Source of the DNA: Sphingomonas sp. Leaf357
Lineage (GTDB): Bacteria; Pseudomonadota; Alphaproteobacteria; Sphingomonadales; Sphingomonadaceae
Direction: 5' to 3'
DNA length: 64,000 nucleotides
Assembly (NCBI RefSeq): GCF_001423845.1
Contig: NZ_LMPM01000002.1
Location: 248,001-312,000 of the forward strand
The stretch's first letter is position 1; each line of letters starts with the position of its first letter. The translations under genes were made by a program, and so were the position numbers. Of the stretch, positions 8,420 through 16,477 are shown piece by piece. The notes below the pieces were generated by a model. The model searched no databases. It was not told the DNA's origin and worked only from the letters and a program-made list of their open reading frames with translations.

Positions 8420-9189
8420 CCCGCCCGCCGCCCGAGGCGGCGTTCGACGACGTCGTGCCGCTCGATCCCCGTCTCGTCCTCGGGGCATATGCCGTCGGCG
8501 TGTTTCCGATGGCCGACGCGCGCGATGCCGACAGCGTCTATTGGGTCGAGCCGAAGGAGCGCGCAATCCTCCCGCTCCACGCCTTCCACCTGTCGAAATC
8601 GCTGCGCAAGACGCTGGCGCAGGATCGTCACCGCGTCACCGCCGATACCGCCTTCGCGCAGGTTATCCGCCTCTGCGCCGAATCCGCCGACGATCGCCCG
8701 GATACATGGATCAACGGCCAGATCGAACGCGCCTTTCTCGATCTCCATGCCCAGGGTTTCGCGCATTCGGTCGAGGTGTGGGACGGCGAGGAGCTGGTCG
8801 GCGGGCTCTACGGCCTGGCGCTCGGCCGCGCGTTCTTCGGCGAATCGATGGTCAGCCGCGCCCGCGATACGTCGAAGATCGCGATCGCCTGGCTTGTCGC
8901 GCGGCTGCGCGTCGGAGGATTCACCCTGCTCGATTGCCAGTTCATGACCGACCACCTCGCCTCGCTGGGCGCGGTGGAAATTCCGCGCGAGCGTTACGTC
9001 GCGTTGCTGTCGGCCGCGATCGCCGGCGTGGTCGGCGTGTCGTCGCCCGTTTCCGCCGGATCGGCCGGCGATTTCTTCGCGCTCGATTCGGGTGTCGCCG
9101 CGCCGTTCGCCGATCCGCCACCGCCGCTCACCGAATTCGGCCCGCCCTCGGGGAAGGTCATCGCGCAGCTCTTGACCCACACGTCGTAG
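8416..9189 (+). CDS. aat: leucyl/phenylalanyl-tRNA--protein transferase
   Basis: A 257-residue enzyme that adds Leu or Phe from aminoacyl-tRNA to proteins with N-terminal Arg or Lys, marking them for ClpS/ClpAP (N-end rule). It carries the family's substrate-pocket motifs: VGVFPMADARDADSVYWVEP near the N-terminus, then LVGGLYGLALGRAFFGESM and LLDCQFMTDHLASLGAVEIPR. It is longer than the E. coli enzyme because of a Ser/Gly/Pro-rich tail ending GKVIAQLLTHTS. The last 196 bp lie antisense to the DUF2155 gene, so both genes code in the overlap. It is coupled to parA by an ATGA overlap. Confidence 0.92.
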   Translation: MTRPPPEAAFDDVVPLDPRLVLGAYAVGVFPMADARDADSVYWVEPKERAILPLHAFHLSKSLRKTLAQDRHRVTADTAFAQVIRLCAESADDRPDTWINGQIERAFLDLHAQGFAHSVEVWDGEELVGGLYGLALGRAFFGESMVSRARDTSKIAIAWLVARLRVGGFTLLDCQFMTDHLASLGAVEIPRERYVALLSAAIAGVVGVSSPVSAGSAGDFFALDSGVAAPFADPPPPLTEFGPPSGKVIAQLLTHTS

Positions 9190-9674
9190 ATCGGGTGGAG
9201 CACCACGTTCAGGCCCGGTCGTTCCTTGTACAGCCAGCCCGAAAACACCCGGCGGAACTTGCGGTCGTTGCCCTGCACGTCGACCTGCACGAACGCGCCG
9301 GTATAGGGCTGCTGCTCCCACGGTGCGGTTCGCTCGCACGCGCGCAGCCGCACCACGACGTCGCCGACGCGCACCGCTCCGCCGGGCTTCAGCGTCACGT
9401 CGCGCGACACGCCGTTGCGCTTGTTGAGCACGCCCAGCACCGCGATCCGTTCGCGCATCGGCGTCGCCCCGAACGACGGGTCCGCGCCGCCCGACACATC
9501 GACGGTGGTGATGTCGGTCTGCACCGGCTCCTCGTCCAGCGCGGTCCGGATCGGCGCCTTGTCCTCGACCGGAACGGCGGCCTTATGCTGCCGCCACTGC
9601 TCGTATCCGAACCACCCGCCCGCGCCGAGGCCGGCGACCAGCGCCGTCACGCCCAGCCAGCGGCGCAGGTTCAC
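8994..9674 (-). CDS. DUF2155 domain protein, envelope anchored
   Basis: A 226-residue protein with an N-terminal membrane anchor or uncleaved signal (RRWLGVTALVAGLGAGGWFGYEQ), then a charged linker. The DUF2155 domain follows: IAVLGVLNKRNGVSRDVTLKPGG, then LRACERTAPWEQQPYTGAFV and VFSGWLYKERPGLNVVLHPIYDVWVKSC. DUF2155 is typical of Alphaproteobacteria and may assist cell-envelope or respiratory assembly; no activity is established. Translation starts at a GTG that overlaps the NDUFA12 stop (GTGA), a coupled start. The C-terminal 65 codons are antisense to the end of aat. Confidence 0.85.
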   Translation of the reverse strand: MNLRRWLGVTALVAGLGAGGWFGYEQWRQHKAAVPVEDKAPIRTALDEEPVQTDITTVDVSGGADPSFGATPMRERIAVLGVLNKRNGVSRDVTLKPGGAVRVGDVVVRLRACERTAPWEQQPYTGAFVQVDVQGNDRKFRRVFSGWLYKERPGLNVVLHPIYDVWVKSCAMTFPEGGPNSVSGGGGSANGAATPESSAKKSPADPAETGDDTPTTPAIAADSNAT

Positions 9675-10063
9675 GCCTCCGGCGTCCAGGCTTCGTAATC
9701 GCCGGTGGCCGCGGCACGCTTGCCGCCTTTTTCGAGCGCCCCCGCGGGGCGATACGCCAGCATCGTTCCGGTCAGGTTGGGCTCGGCCGGCTTTTCCCAG
9801 ATGCGCGGGGCCGGCAGCGACCGATCCGGCAGATCGTCGACCTGATGATGCAGCCAGCTGAACCATTCCGGCGCGACGCGGCTCGCGTCGTTGGCGCCGT
9901 TATAGATCACCCAGCGGCGCGGATTGCCGGCGGTGTCGCTGCCGCCCTGATAATAGACGTTGCCCAGCGCGTCCTCGCCGACCCGCGCCTTGCCGCGCAG
10001 TCCGAACCAGGTGCCGATGGTGGCGCCGTTCCACCAGGTGAAGGGGTTGAGATTGATGCCCAT
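9671..10063 (-). CDS. NADH:ubiquinone oxidoreductase NDUFA12-family subunit
   Basis: A 130-residue accessory subunit of respiratory complex I, homologous to mitochondrial NDUFA12 (B17.2) and found in Alphaproteobacteria. The opening FTWWNGATIGTWFGLRGKA, then VGEDALGNVYYQGG and RRWVIYNGANDASRVAPEW are diagnostic. PEWFSWLHHQVDDLP completes the core, and a lysine/alanine-rich tail follows. Start chosen at the ATG at 10063 because the eight residues before it in the longer frame are not part of the family. Its stop overlaps the GTG start of the DUF2155 gene. Confidence 0.9.
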   Translation of the reverse strand: MGINLNPFTWWNGATIGTWFGLRGKARVGEDALGNVYYQGGSDTAGNPRRWVIYNGANDASRVAPEWFSWLHHQVDDLPDRSLPAPRIWEKPAEPNLTGTMLAYRPAGALEKGGKRAAATGDYEAWTPEA

Positions 10064-10209
10064 GGCCAAGCGCAATAGCCGCTCCACGGGGCGTCTGGCA
10101 ATTCGTCAAATCGGCTCCGCGGCGAACCGCCTCGCGGTCGCGCATAATCGCGGTTGCCCGCGCGGAATTCTCGGCTAGCTTGCAGGATATCCGGGGGGTC
10201 GACATCGTC

Positions 10210-10944
10210 GTGCAGAGAGTTTTCAAGCAGATCAGCCGCAGCGTGAGCGTATTGCTCAGCAACGGGCCCGGCGAGTTCTTCGGCAAGGTCGTGCGCAAGC
10301 TGCGCACGGCGATCGGTTTCCCGTCCGAAGACTATAAACGCTATCTCGCCTACAAGGCCGACGTCGACAGCCGGTTCGACGATCACCTCGGCCTCGATAC
10401 CGGCGGCATCCAGCGGCTCCACGATCTGACCATCGCCTCGGGCAATTCGCGTTTCGGGACGAGCCACATCGCCTCCGATCCGGCGGAATTCGCCGCCGCC
10501 TTGGGCTCGGTCGACATTCCGATCGAGGGCACCACCTTCATCGATCTCGGCTCGGGCAAGGGCCGCGCATTGATCCTGGCGCTCGATTTCGGCTTCGCCC
10601 GGATCATCGGCATCGAGTTCGCCCGCGAATTGGCCGAGATCGCGCAGGCCAACGTCGCCCGGCTGAAATCGCAGGACGACCGCGCCGCACGGATCGAAGT
10701 GTTCTGCGACGATGCGACCACCTTCGATCTGCCGAACGCGCCGACCATCTTCTACCTGTTCCACCCGTTCGATTCGTCGGTCATGCGGCTGGTCGCGAAG
10801 AACGCGCGCGCGTCCTGGCAGGCCGACATGCGTCCGATGCGCGTCGTCTACGTAAACCCGCAATATCTGAGCGACTGGACCGACGCCGGCTGGGAGATCG
10901 TCGCGCGGGAACATTATCACGTCGTCCTGAAGCCGACGGCCTGA
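10210..10944 (+). CDS. class I SAM-dependent methyltransferase
   Basis: About 244 residues. The Rossmann core is clear: TTFIDLGSGKGRALILAL is motif I with the SAM-binding glycines, IIGIEFARELAEIAQAN is motif II, and IEVFCDDATTF then APTIFYLFHPF are the later strands. The layout resembles DOT1-like or small-molecule methyltransferases, and I cannot name a substrate. A helical N-terminal domain of about 100 residues precedes the core. The start is uncertain: GTG at 10210 has a GGGGGG upstream, while TTG at 10180 is also in frame. The gene converges with the VirK-like gene. Confidence 0.75.
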   Translation: MQRVFKQISRSVSVLLSNGPGEFFGKVVRKLRTAIGFPSEDYKRYLAYKADVDSRFDDHLGLDTGGIQRLHDLTIASGNSRFGTSHIASDPAEFAAALGSVDIPIEGTTFIDLGSGKGRALILALDFGFARIIGIEFARELAEIAQANVARLKSQDDRAARIEVFCDDATTFDLPNAPTIFYLFHPFDSSVMRLVAKNARASWQADMRPMRVVYVNPQYLSDWTDAGWEIVAREHYHVVLKPTA

Positions 10945-10954
10945 GGCGCGTCAG

Positions 10955-11794
10955 TTACCGCGCATGCACGCTCGTCCTGTGCGTCTTGACCTGCAACGAC
11001 GAGGACAAGGCCGCGGTCATCGCCGGCTGCAACTGCGCGATGAACTGGTAGCGCTTCGCATATAGGCCGCGCTTTCGCGCCGGAATCTCCGCCTCGCTGC
11101 GCATCCGGCGCGCGATCGGGATCTGGAAGAAGCCGTCCGGCCCCAGGACGCCCCCGCGATCGCGCCACACCTCGTCATAGTCCAGCAGCGGCGCGCCGGC
11201 CTGAGGCATGCCCCGTTCCATGTGCGTGGTGTTGCAGCGGGTCGCGTTCGACACGCACAGGATCCGCTTCGCCCCCACGGTCTCGCAGAACAGGCGGAAC
11301 AGCTCGAACATCAGGTCGCGTGGCCGCAAGCCGTGCGCGGCCTTGGTCAGCGCCCGGTTCAGGTCCAGCGACGTCGCATGCCGCCGCCCCTGAATGCCCC
11401 CGACATAGGCCACGCGCTCGCCCCCGCGATCCGAAAGGCAGAACGACATCGAGAAGATGCGATCGATGTCCACCCAAAGACTGATCGTCAGCAATCCGTC
11501 GCGCAGCAACCAGGAGGGTTGATCGAGCATGACCCGGCAGGAATGCTCGCCCAGATCAAAGGAAAACAGGTCAATATATTGATTCGGTTCCAGAACCAGA
11601 GGCAGCCTGGTCTGCCGGATGACGGCGAAATGCTTTCTGATCTGCAGGAAGCGCTTCGACAGATTCCAGTTGCTGCTGATCAGGGGACGCGCGGCCATCA
11701 CCCACAGATCGGGCACGCGATTTTCGATCACGCCCAATGCGGATCGCTTGCGCCAGGCAGGCAACATCCGCCCGGCAAGTTTGTCGACGCTCAT
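10955..11794 (-). CDS. VirK/YbjX family protein (DUF535)
   Basis: A 279-residue protein of the VirK/YbjX (DUF535) family. Characteristic segments are RVAYVGGIQGRRHA, ALTKAAHGLRPRDLMFELFRL and KRILCVSNATRC, followed by YDEVWRDRGG and ARKRGLYAKRYQF. Members in enterobacteria are linked to virulence, antimicrobial peptide resistance and lipid A or surface changes, but the mechanism is unknown. There is no signal peptide. The gene stands alone, ending 10 bp from the stop of the convergent methyltransferase gene. Confidence 0.82.
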   Translation of the reverse strand: MSVDKLAGRMLPAWRKRSALGVIENRVPDLWVMAARPLISSNWNLSKRFLQIRKHFAVIRQTRLPLVLEPNQYIDLFSFDLGEHSCRVMLDQPSWLLRDGLLTISLWVDIDRIFSMSFCLSDRGGERVAYVGGIQGRRHATSLDLNRALTKAAHGLRPRDLMFELFRLFCETVGAKRILCVSNATRCNTTHMERGMPQAGAPLLDYDEVWRDRGGVLGPDGFFQIPIARRMRSEAEIPARKRGLYAKRYQFIAQLQPAMTAALSSSLQVKTHRTSVHAR

Positions 11795-12136
11795 CCGTAA
11801 GTTTCCCGAACACGAAAAATCAAAGCTCGGATGTCATCGCTACGTCTACGATGCGCCCGTAAATTTATCGTTGATTCGCATCGACCCTGGCCGATGTAGT
11901 GCGATCTTGCGCAGTATTGCAAACAAAGTGATCGCGACCCGGTCCTGTCATAAGGACCGGGCTCATTCCGCTTCACGCAATGTCATGGTTGAACTTGGCG
12001 TATAGCCTTGCGTCTCGATGACGATCCGTCGCGGCGAAAGCGTCGAATGCCTACCGCCGATCTCCGCCGAACTTGTGATTGCGGGCATCAGGGGCCCAGA
12101 TCGCACCAATAATATGACAGATGCGGAATTTTGGTC
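11795..12136. other. intergenic region with a strong hairpin
   Basis: No gene is supported in these 342 bp. A perfect 9-bp hairpin, CCCGGTCCT with AGGACCGGG, lies at about 11938-11961 without a T-run. The right end should hold the promoter of the former parDE unit (the AATAATATGACA stretch near 12110). Confidence 0.35.
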
Positions 12137-12363
12137 ATGGCGACGATACGCAAGACGATGACGCGTGGATTGCCGCCCAGATCGAGGCGGGCACCTACAC
12201 GAACGACAGCAAAGCGATCCGCGACCTAATTCGTCGAGAGCAGCAACGCACCGCCGACATCGGAGATATCCGCAACGCGTTGATCGAAGGCGAGCAACGC
12301 GGCGAACCGGAAAAATTCGACTTTGCAGACTTCAGGCAGCGTAAAGCCACACAGCATGGCTGA
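12137..12363 (+). pseudogene. parD-like antitoxin gene, disrupted near its start
   Basis: The frame from 12160 onward reads DAWIAAQIEAGTYTNDSKAI then RDLIRREQQR and ends FADFRQRKATQHG, a ParD-type ribbon-helix-helix antitoxin. The expected start, MATIRKTMT, is present at 12137 but in a different frame. About five codons that normally join the two parts are missing, so a small deletion with frameshift is likely. An ATG at 12121 in the downstream frame could still give an 80-residue product with an altered N-terminus. The N-terminal strand is the DNA- and dimer-binding part, so such a product should be impaired. Confidence 0.7.
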
Positions 12364-12650
12364 GTATCGGCTCAGCCCAAGGGCTCAGCGCGATCTCGAA
12401 GACCTGTTCGATTTTACCGTCACCCACTGTGGCTAGCCCAGGCGCTGCGATACTCCGATCTTATCGAAGCCGCTTGCGGCGATCTGGCCGAAACGCCGCA
12501 ACGTGCGCGACGTGCGCAACTCTGCGCGCATATTCAGCCGGGGTATCGCCGTCGCGGCGTGGAACGGCATGTCTTTTATTTTCGGACGACGACTTACGGC
12601 ATCGCAGTGATGAGAATTCTGCACCAGCGCATGGATGCCCAAGCGCGAGC
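12356..12650 (+). pseudogene. parE-like toxin gene, frameshifted
   Basis: The gene starts at the ATG at 12356 inside the end of parD, as expected for a parDE pair, and reads MAEYRLSPRAQRDLEDLFDF then TVTHCG and a TAG at 12434. One frame over, the ParE sequence continues from 12433: LAQALRYSDLIEAACGDLAE, then HIQPGYRRRGVERHVFYFR and GIAVMRILHQRMD. A single-base indel near 12430 therefore split the gene. Intact ParE toxins of this group are about 95 residues. The toxin is predicted to be inactive. Confidence 0.8.
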
Positions 12651-12677
12651 GACGCGAATATTCAACCCAGCCCCGGC

Positions 12678-13169
12678 CTACTTCCCCCAGCTTACCTTGT
12701 CGCCTTCGGCGATGCCCAGTTCGCCCGCACGGCCACCGTTGATCTCCAGCACCGCCGCCACCGGCTCGCCGGAGGGGATCGGGGTTTCGGAGAACGGCAC
12801 GGCGTTCTCGGCGATGCGCGCGATCGTGCCGTCGGCGCGGATGAAGATGATGTCGAGCGAACTCGGCGTGTTCTTCATCCAGAAGTTCGCGTCGCGCGGC
12901 GGGCCGCCTTCGGCCGGATAGGGCGTGAAGATCATCCCCTCGTCCTTGGGGATGTTCGTGCGGAACATCAGGCCCCGTTCCTGCTCGGCCGGGGTCTTGG
13001 CGACCTCCACCTTGAATGCGTGCGCACCGTTGCCGCTCTTCACCGTCAGCGCGATCTTGCCCGTCTTGGCCTCCGACGCGCCGGCGACGGCATCGCCCGA
13101 TGCGCAGGCGGCGGTCAGCACGAACGCGCTCAGGGCCGTGGCGAGATACACTTTACGCAAACCCATCAT
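12678..13169 (-). CDS. DUF192 lipoprotein
   Basis: A 163-residue exported protein. The signal sequence [18 protein letters not shown] is followed by TAAC, a likely lipobox. The domain contains [17 protein letters not shown], then [12 protein letters not shown] and [20 protein letters not shown], with [12 protein letters not shown] near the end: the full DUF192 pattern. Archaeal and bacterial DUF192 proteins form a small barrel; their role is unknown. The start overlaps the stop of the upstream cold-shock gene (ATGA), so the two are cotranslated. Confidence 0.88.
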   Translation of the reverse strand: MMGLRKVYLATALSAFVLTAACASGDAVAGASEAKTGKIALTVKSGNGAHAFKVEVAKTPAEQERGLMFRTNIPKDEGMIFTPYPAEGGPPRDANFWMKNTPSSLDIIFIRADGTIARIAENAVPFSETPIPSGEPVAAVLEINGGRAGELGIAEGDKVSWGK

Positions 13170-13750
13170 TCGTCCTCTTCGACCTCGACCGCCAGCGGGC
13201 CCTTTTGCCCGTCCGCGATCCGCGCCCGCAGGCGCTGCTCCGGTTCGACCTCGATCACCCCGGCGCGGCGCAGCGTTTCCATATGCACGAATATATCCGC
13301 CGAATCGCTTTCGCGCACGAGAAAACCATAGCCCTTCAGCCGGTTGAACCATTTGACGCTCACCGGCTCGAACGGCCCGGCACTGTCGATCAGGGCCACG
13401 GGATCGATCCGCTCGTTCGGGCGCGGGCGTTGCGGCGCTTCCACCGCCTCGCTCAGGTCGATCGACACGATCTCGGTCGCCTGCAGACCCCGGTCGCGAC
13501 GGATCGCATGGCATTCCACCCGCGCGCCTTCAGGCAGGCTTCGCCGGCCATGCGGCTGAAGCACCGAAAAGTGGATCAGGATGTCGCCGGCCTGCGGATC
13601 GTCGCCCACCAGGAACCCGAAGCCGCGGGTCACGTCGAACCATTTGAGCGTTCCGGCATACAGCAGGCCGCCGGCCTCGTCGTCGGCGGCCGGCTGGTCG
13701 GTTGCTGGATCGGGCCGGAAGTCTTCACCCGGCGGCGTTTCGATACGCAT
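13166..13750 (-). CDS. protein with two cold-shock domains
   Basis: A 194-residue protein containing two cold-shock domains. The first is at about residues 30-95 ([19 protein letters not shown], with ILIHFSVL as the second RNA-binding motif). The second is at about 127-190 ([19 protein letters not shown], with IFVHMETL). Each domain binds single-stranded RNA or DNA. Double-CSD proteins are common in Alphaproteobacteria and are often induced in stationary phase or cold. An acidic, proline-rich N-terminal tail and a linker separate the domains. It is the first gene of a two-gene unit with the DUF192 lipoprotein. Confidence 0.9.
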   Translation of the reverse strand: MRIETPPGEDFRPDPATDQPAADDEAGGLLYAGTLKWFDVTRGFGFLVGDDPQAGDILIHFSVLQPHGRRSLPEGARVECHAIRRDRGLQATEIVSIDLSEAVEAPQRPRPNERIDPVALIDSAGPFEPVSVKWFNRLKGYGFLVRESDSADIFVHMETLRRAGVIEVEPEQRLRARIADGQKGPLAVEVEEDE

Positions 13751-13831
13751 GCGTTACGTCCCCCGTTCCCCCTTAGCACGCCCGCGCGCGCGCGAAACAT
13801 CTGATTATCGTTTTATCCTATATCACTCCTA

Positions 13832-14383
13832 TCAAGAAAGATCGATTTCGTCTCCCGGCGCCATGCCGGCGATGCGCCGCGCGAGGGTGAAATCGTGCCC
13901 CGCACGGATCATCGCGCCGATCTGCTTCTCGCGCAGCGCCCGGTCCGCCGCCGTCAGCGCGAACGGCCCGATCCGCTTCTTGCGCGCATAGGTGAGCGCG
14001 GCGTCGATCGCGCGCTCCTCGATCGCCGGGGCCAGAGCGTTCGCGTCCTCCTCGCCGATCCCCGCCTGGCGCAGCGCTCCCGCCACGCGGCGTTGCCCCA
14101 GCCCGCGCCGCGCCATCGCCGACGCCCGCGCCTCACCGAACGCGCGATCGTCGATATAGCCGAGTTCGGCGAACTTCTCGGCCAGCGCCGCCGGATCCGC
14201 CGCGTCGCCCGTCCAGCCGCGCTCGCGGATCTTGCGCCTCAGATAGTCGGTCAGCCGCCCCCGCGTCGTTGCGAACCGCTCGACATAGCGGAGGGCCAGC
14301 CGCTCCAGTGCGGACGCATCCAGCGGCGGCGGCGTCCGTTTGCGGGTTTCTCTCGTACCTTGTGTGACGGTGGGGCTGGCCAT
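13832..14383 (-). CDS. recX: regulatory protein RecX
   Basis: A 183-residue member of the RecX family, which binds RecA filaments and inhibits recombination. It is made of tandem three-helix repeats: ALRYVERFATTRGRLTDYLRR, then FAELGYIDDRAFGEARASAMARR and GLGQRRVAGALRQAGI. The YIDDRAFGEA motif is diagnostic. recA itself is not in this window, so the gene stands apart from its usual partner, as in many Alphaproteobacteria. The final helix repeat is extended and basic. Confidence 0.9.
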   Translation of the reverse strand: MASPTVTQGTRETRKRTPPPLDASALERLALRYVERFATTRGRLTDYLRRKIRERGWTGDAADPAALAEKFAELGYIDDRAFGEARASAMARRGLGQRRVAGALRQAGIGEEDANALAPAIEERAIDAALTYARKKRIGPFALTAADRALREKQIGAMIRAGHDFTLARRIAGMAPGDEIDLS

Positions 14384-14490
14384 GTGCCATCATTGTGCCA
14401 CAGTCGGAACGGATTTTGAACGCGTAGGACGGTTAATCGGTTACGCCTCCACAAGAGCGGCACTCCGGCCGCCACCCAGGGCTCGCGAAG

Positions 14491-16269
14491 ATGACGATGG
14501 ACGTTTTGCAGAAGGATGATCAGACGGCAGCGGCGATTGCGCCGACGCCGACCGAAGATTCGTTGCCGCGCCGCTTCGCCGATTTTGGTACGCTGGGCGA
14601 GGCGCTGGATTACGCCGCCACCGGGCTGCGCGGCCTGAACTTCCACGATGCGCGCGGCACGCTCGTCCGGCCCTATCGCTTCGCCGAGATGCGCGACGAT
14701 GCGCTGCTGATGGCCCGCCGCCTGATCGCCGCCGGCGTCACGCCGCAGGATCGCATCGCTTTGGTTGCCGAAACCGGACCGGAATTCGCCGCTCTGTTCT
14801 TCGGCGTCGTCTATGCCGGCGCGTGGCCCGTGCCGCTGCCGCTGCCCACCTCGTTCGGCGGGCGCGATTCGTATATCGAGCAACTCCGCGTCCAACTGTC
14901 GAGCTGCGACCCGACCATGCTCGTCTACCCGCCCGAACTCGCCGAAATGGCCGGCGAATCCGCGCGCATCGCCGGTGTCGAGGGCATCGACTGGTCGGAA
15001 TTCGCCAGGCGCCCCGCGCCCGACGCCACGCTGCCCCAGGCGCGCACCGAGGATGTGGCCTATCTGCAATATTCCAGCGGCTCGACGCGCTTTCCGCACG
15101 GCGTCGCGATCACCCACCACGCCTTGCTCAACAATCTCGCCGCGCACAGCCACGGCATGGAAGTCGTCGATACCGATCGCTGCGTCTCGTGGCTGCCTTG
15201 GTATCACGACATGGGGCTGGTCGGCTGCTTCCTGTCGCCGGTCGCCAATCAGGTTTCGACCGACTATTTGAAGACCGAGGATTTCGCGCGCCGTCCGCTC
15301 GCCTGGCTCGATCTGATCAGCCGCAACACCGGCACCACGCTCAGCTATTCGCCGACCTTCGGCTACGACATCTGCGCGCGCCGCATCTCGACCCAGATCA
15401 AGGCCGGGGATCGGTTCGATCTCTCGCGCTGGCGCGTCGCCGGCAACGGGGCCGACATGATCCGCCCGGACGTGATGCAGAGCTTCGTCGATGCCTTCGC
15501 CGATGCCGGGTTCAAGGCCAGCGCCTTTTTGCCGAGCTACGGCCTGGCCGAAGCGACGCTCGCCGTCTCGATCATGCCGCCGGGCGAGGGCATCCGGGTC
15601 GAACTGGTCGAGGAGACGCAGCTTTCGGGCGTCGCCGCCGGGCAGGATCGCCCGCAGCGGTTCCGCGCGATCGTCAATTGCGGCAAGGCCGCGCGCGACA
15701 TGAAGATCGAGGTGCGCGAGGAAGACGGCACGCCGCTGCCCGATCGCGCGATCGGCAAGGTCTGGTGCTCCGGCCCGTCGCTGATGGTCGGCTATTTCCG
15801 TGACGAGGCCGCGACCGCCGCGTGCATGGCTTCGGATGCGGACGGCGGGGTCTGGCTCGACACCGGCGACATGGGCTATCTGTCGGACGGCTACATCTAC
15901 ATCGTCGGCCGCGCCAAGGACATGATCATCGTCAACGGCCGCAACCATTGGCCGCAGGACATCGAATGGGCGGTCGAGCAATTGCCCGGCTTCAAGGCCG
16001 GCGACATCGCCGCCTTCGCGATCACCACGCCCGGCGGCGAGGAGACCCCCGCCGTGCTGGTCCAGTGCCGCAGCAGCGACGACGCCGAACGCGTCCGCCT
16101 GCGCGAGGAGATCCGCGAGCGCGTCCGGTCGGTGACGGGCATGAACTGCGTGATCGAACTCATCCCGCCCCGCACCCTGCCGCGCACCTCCTCGGGCAAG
16201 CTCAGCCGGGCGAAGGCGCGGAACCTGTACCTCAGCGGCGACATCAAGCCCTACGATCTGGCGGCCTGA
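14491..16269 (+). CDS. fatty acyl-AMP ligase (FAAL-type adenylating enzyme)
   Basis: A 592-residue ANL-superfamily enzyme that activates a fatty acid with ATP to the acyl-adenylate for transfer to a carrier protein. Motifs in order: PVPLPLPTSFGGRDSYIEQL (the FAAL-specific N-terminal region), VAYLQYSSGSTRFPHGVAIT (P-loop), VSWLPWYHDMGLVG, FLPSYGLAEATLAV, WLDTGDMGYLSDGYIYIVGR (hinge) and RTSSGKLSRAKA with the C-terminal catalytic lysine. The P-loop has His where most ligases have Lys (PHG versus PKG). No carrier protein or PKS/NRPS is adjacent. In sphingolipid-making Alphaproteobacteria similar enzymes feed acyl-ACP to sphingolipid synthesis, a possible role here. Confidence 0.87.
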   Translation: MTMDVLQKDDQTAAAIAPTPTEDSLPRRFADFGTLGEALDYAATGLRGLNFHDARGTLVRPYRFAEMRDDALLMARRLIAAGVTPQDRIALVAETGPEFAALFFGVVYAGAWPVPLPLPTSFGGRDSYIEQLRVQLSSCDPTMLVYPPELAEMAGESARIAGVEGIDWSEFARRPAPDATLPQARTEDVAYLQYSSGSTRFPHGVAITHHALLNNLAAHSHGMEVVDTDRCVSWLPWYHDMGLVGCFLSPVANQVSTDYLKTEDFARRPLAWLDLISRNTGTTLSYSPTFGYDICARRISTQIKAGDRFDLSRWRVAGNGADMIRPDVMQSFVDAFADAGFKASAFLPSYGLAEATLAVSIMPPGEGIRVELVEETQLSGVAAGQDRPQRFRAIVNCGKAARDMKIEVREEDGTPLPDRAIGKVWCSGPSLMVGYFRDEAATAACMASDADGGVWLDTGDMGYLSDGYIYIVGRAKDMIIVNGRNHWPQDIEWAVEQLPGFKAGDIAAFAITTPGGEETPAVLVQCRSSDDAERVRLREEIRERVRSVTGMNCVIELIPPRTLPRTSSGKLSRAKARNLYLSGDIKPYDLAA

Positions 16270-16285
16270 CCGCCGCAACCATCAC

Positions 16286-16393
16286 CGTCATCCTGAACTC
16301 GTTTCAGGATCCAGGCGCGGTCGCCTGCCCCAACGACACCATCCATTTTGGCCACTGACCGCGCCTGGATGCTGAAACAAGTTCAGCATGACG
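16286..16393. repeat. paired inverted REP-like element (CGTCATCCTGAA type)
   Basis: The left arm is CGTCATCCTGAACTCGTTTC running into AGGATCCAGGCGCGG. The right arm is its near complement, CCGCGCCTGGATGCTGAAAC then AAGTTCAGCATGACG, about 40 bp further on. The element fills the gap between the FAAL and GGDEF-EAL genes and can fold into one long hairpin. Related elements are at 39471 and 50344. Confidence 0.75.
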
Positions 16394-16477
16394 AATGGTC
16401 GGAAACCCGGCAAATAATTCCGCCGCCCCCCGCATCTCTAACGATATTCTAACCACCCGCGCCCTACCCTTGCGCCC

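Noticed and set aside
14251..16278. A 675-codon minus-strand frame opposite the acyl-AMP ligase
   Set aside because: It has the composition of a shadow frame in GC-rich DNA and mirrors a well-conserved enzyme; no motif is recognisable.
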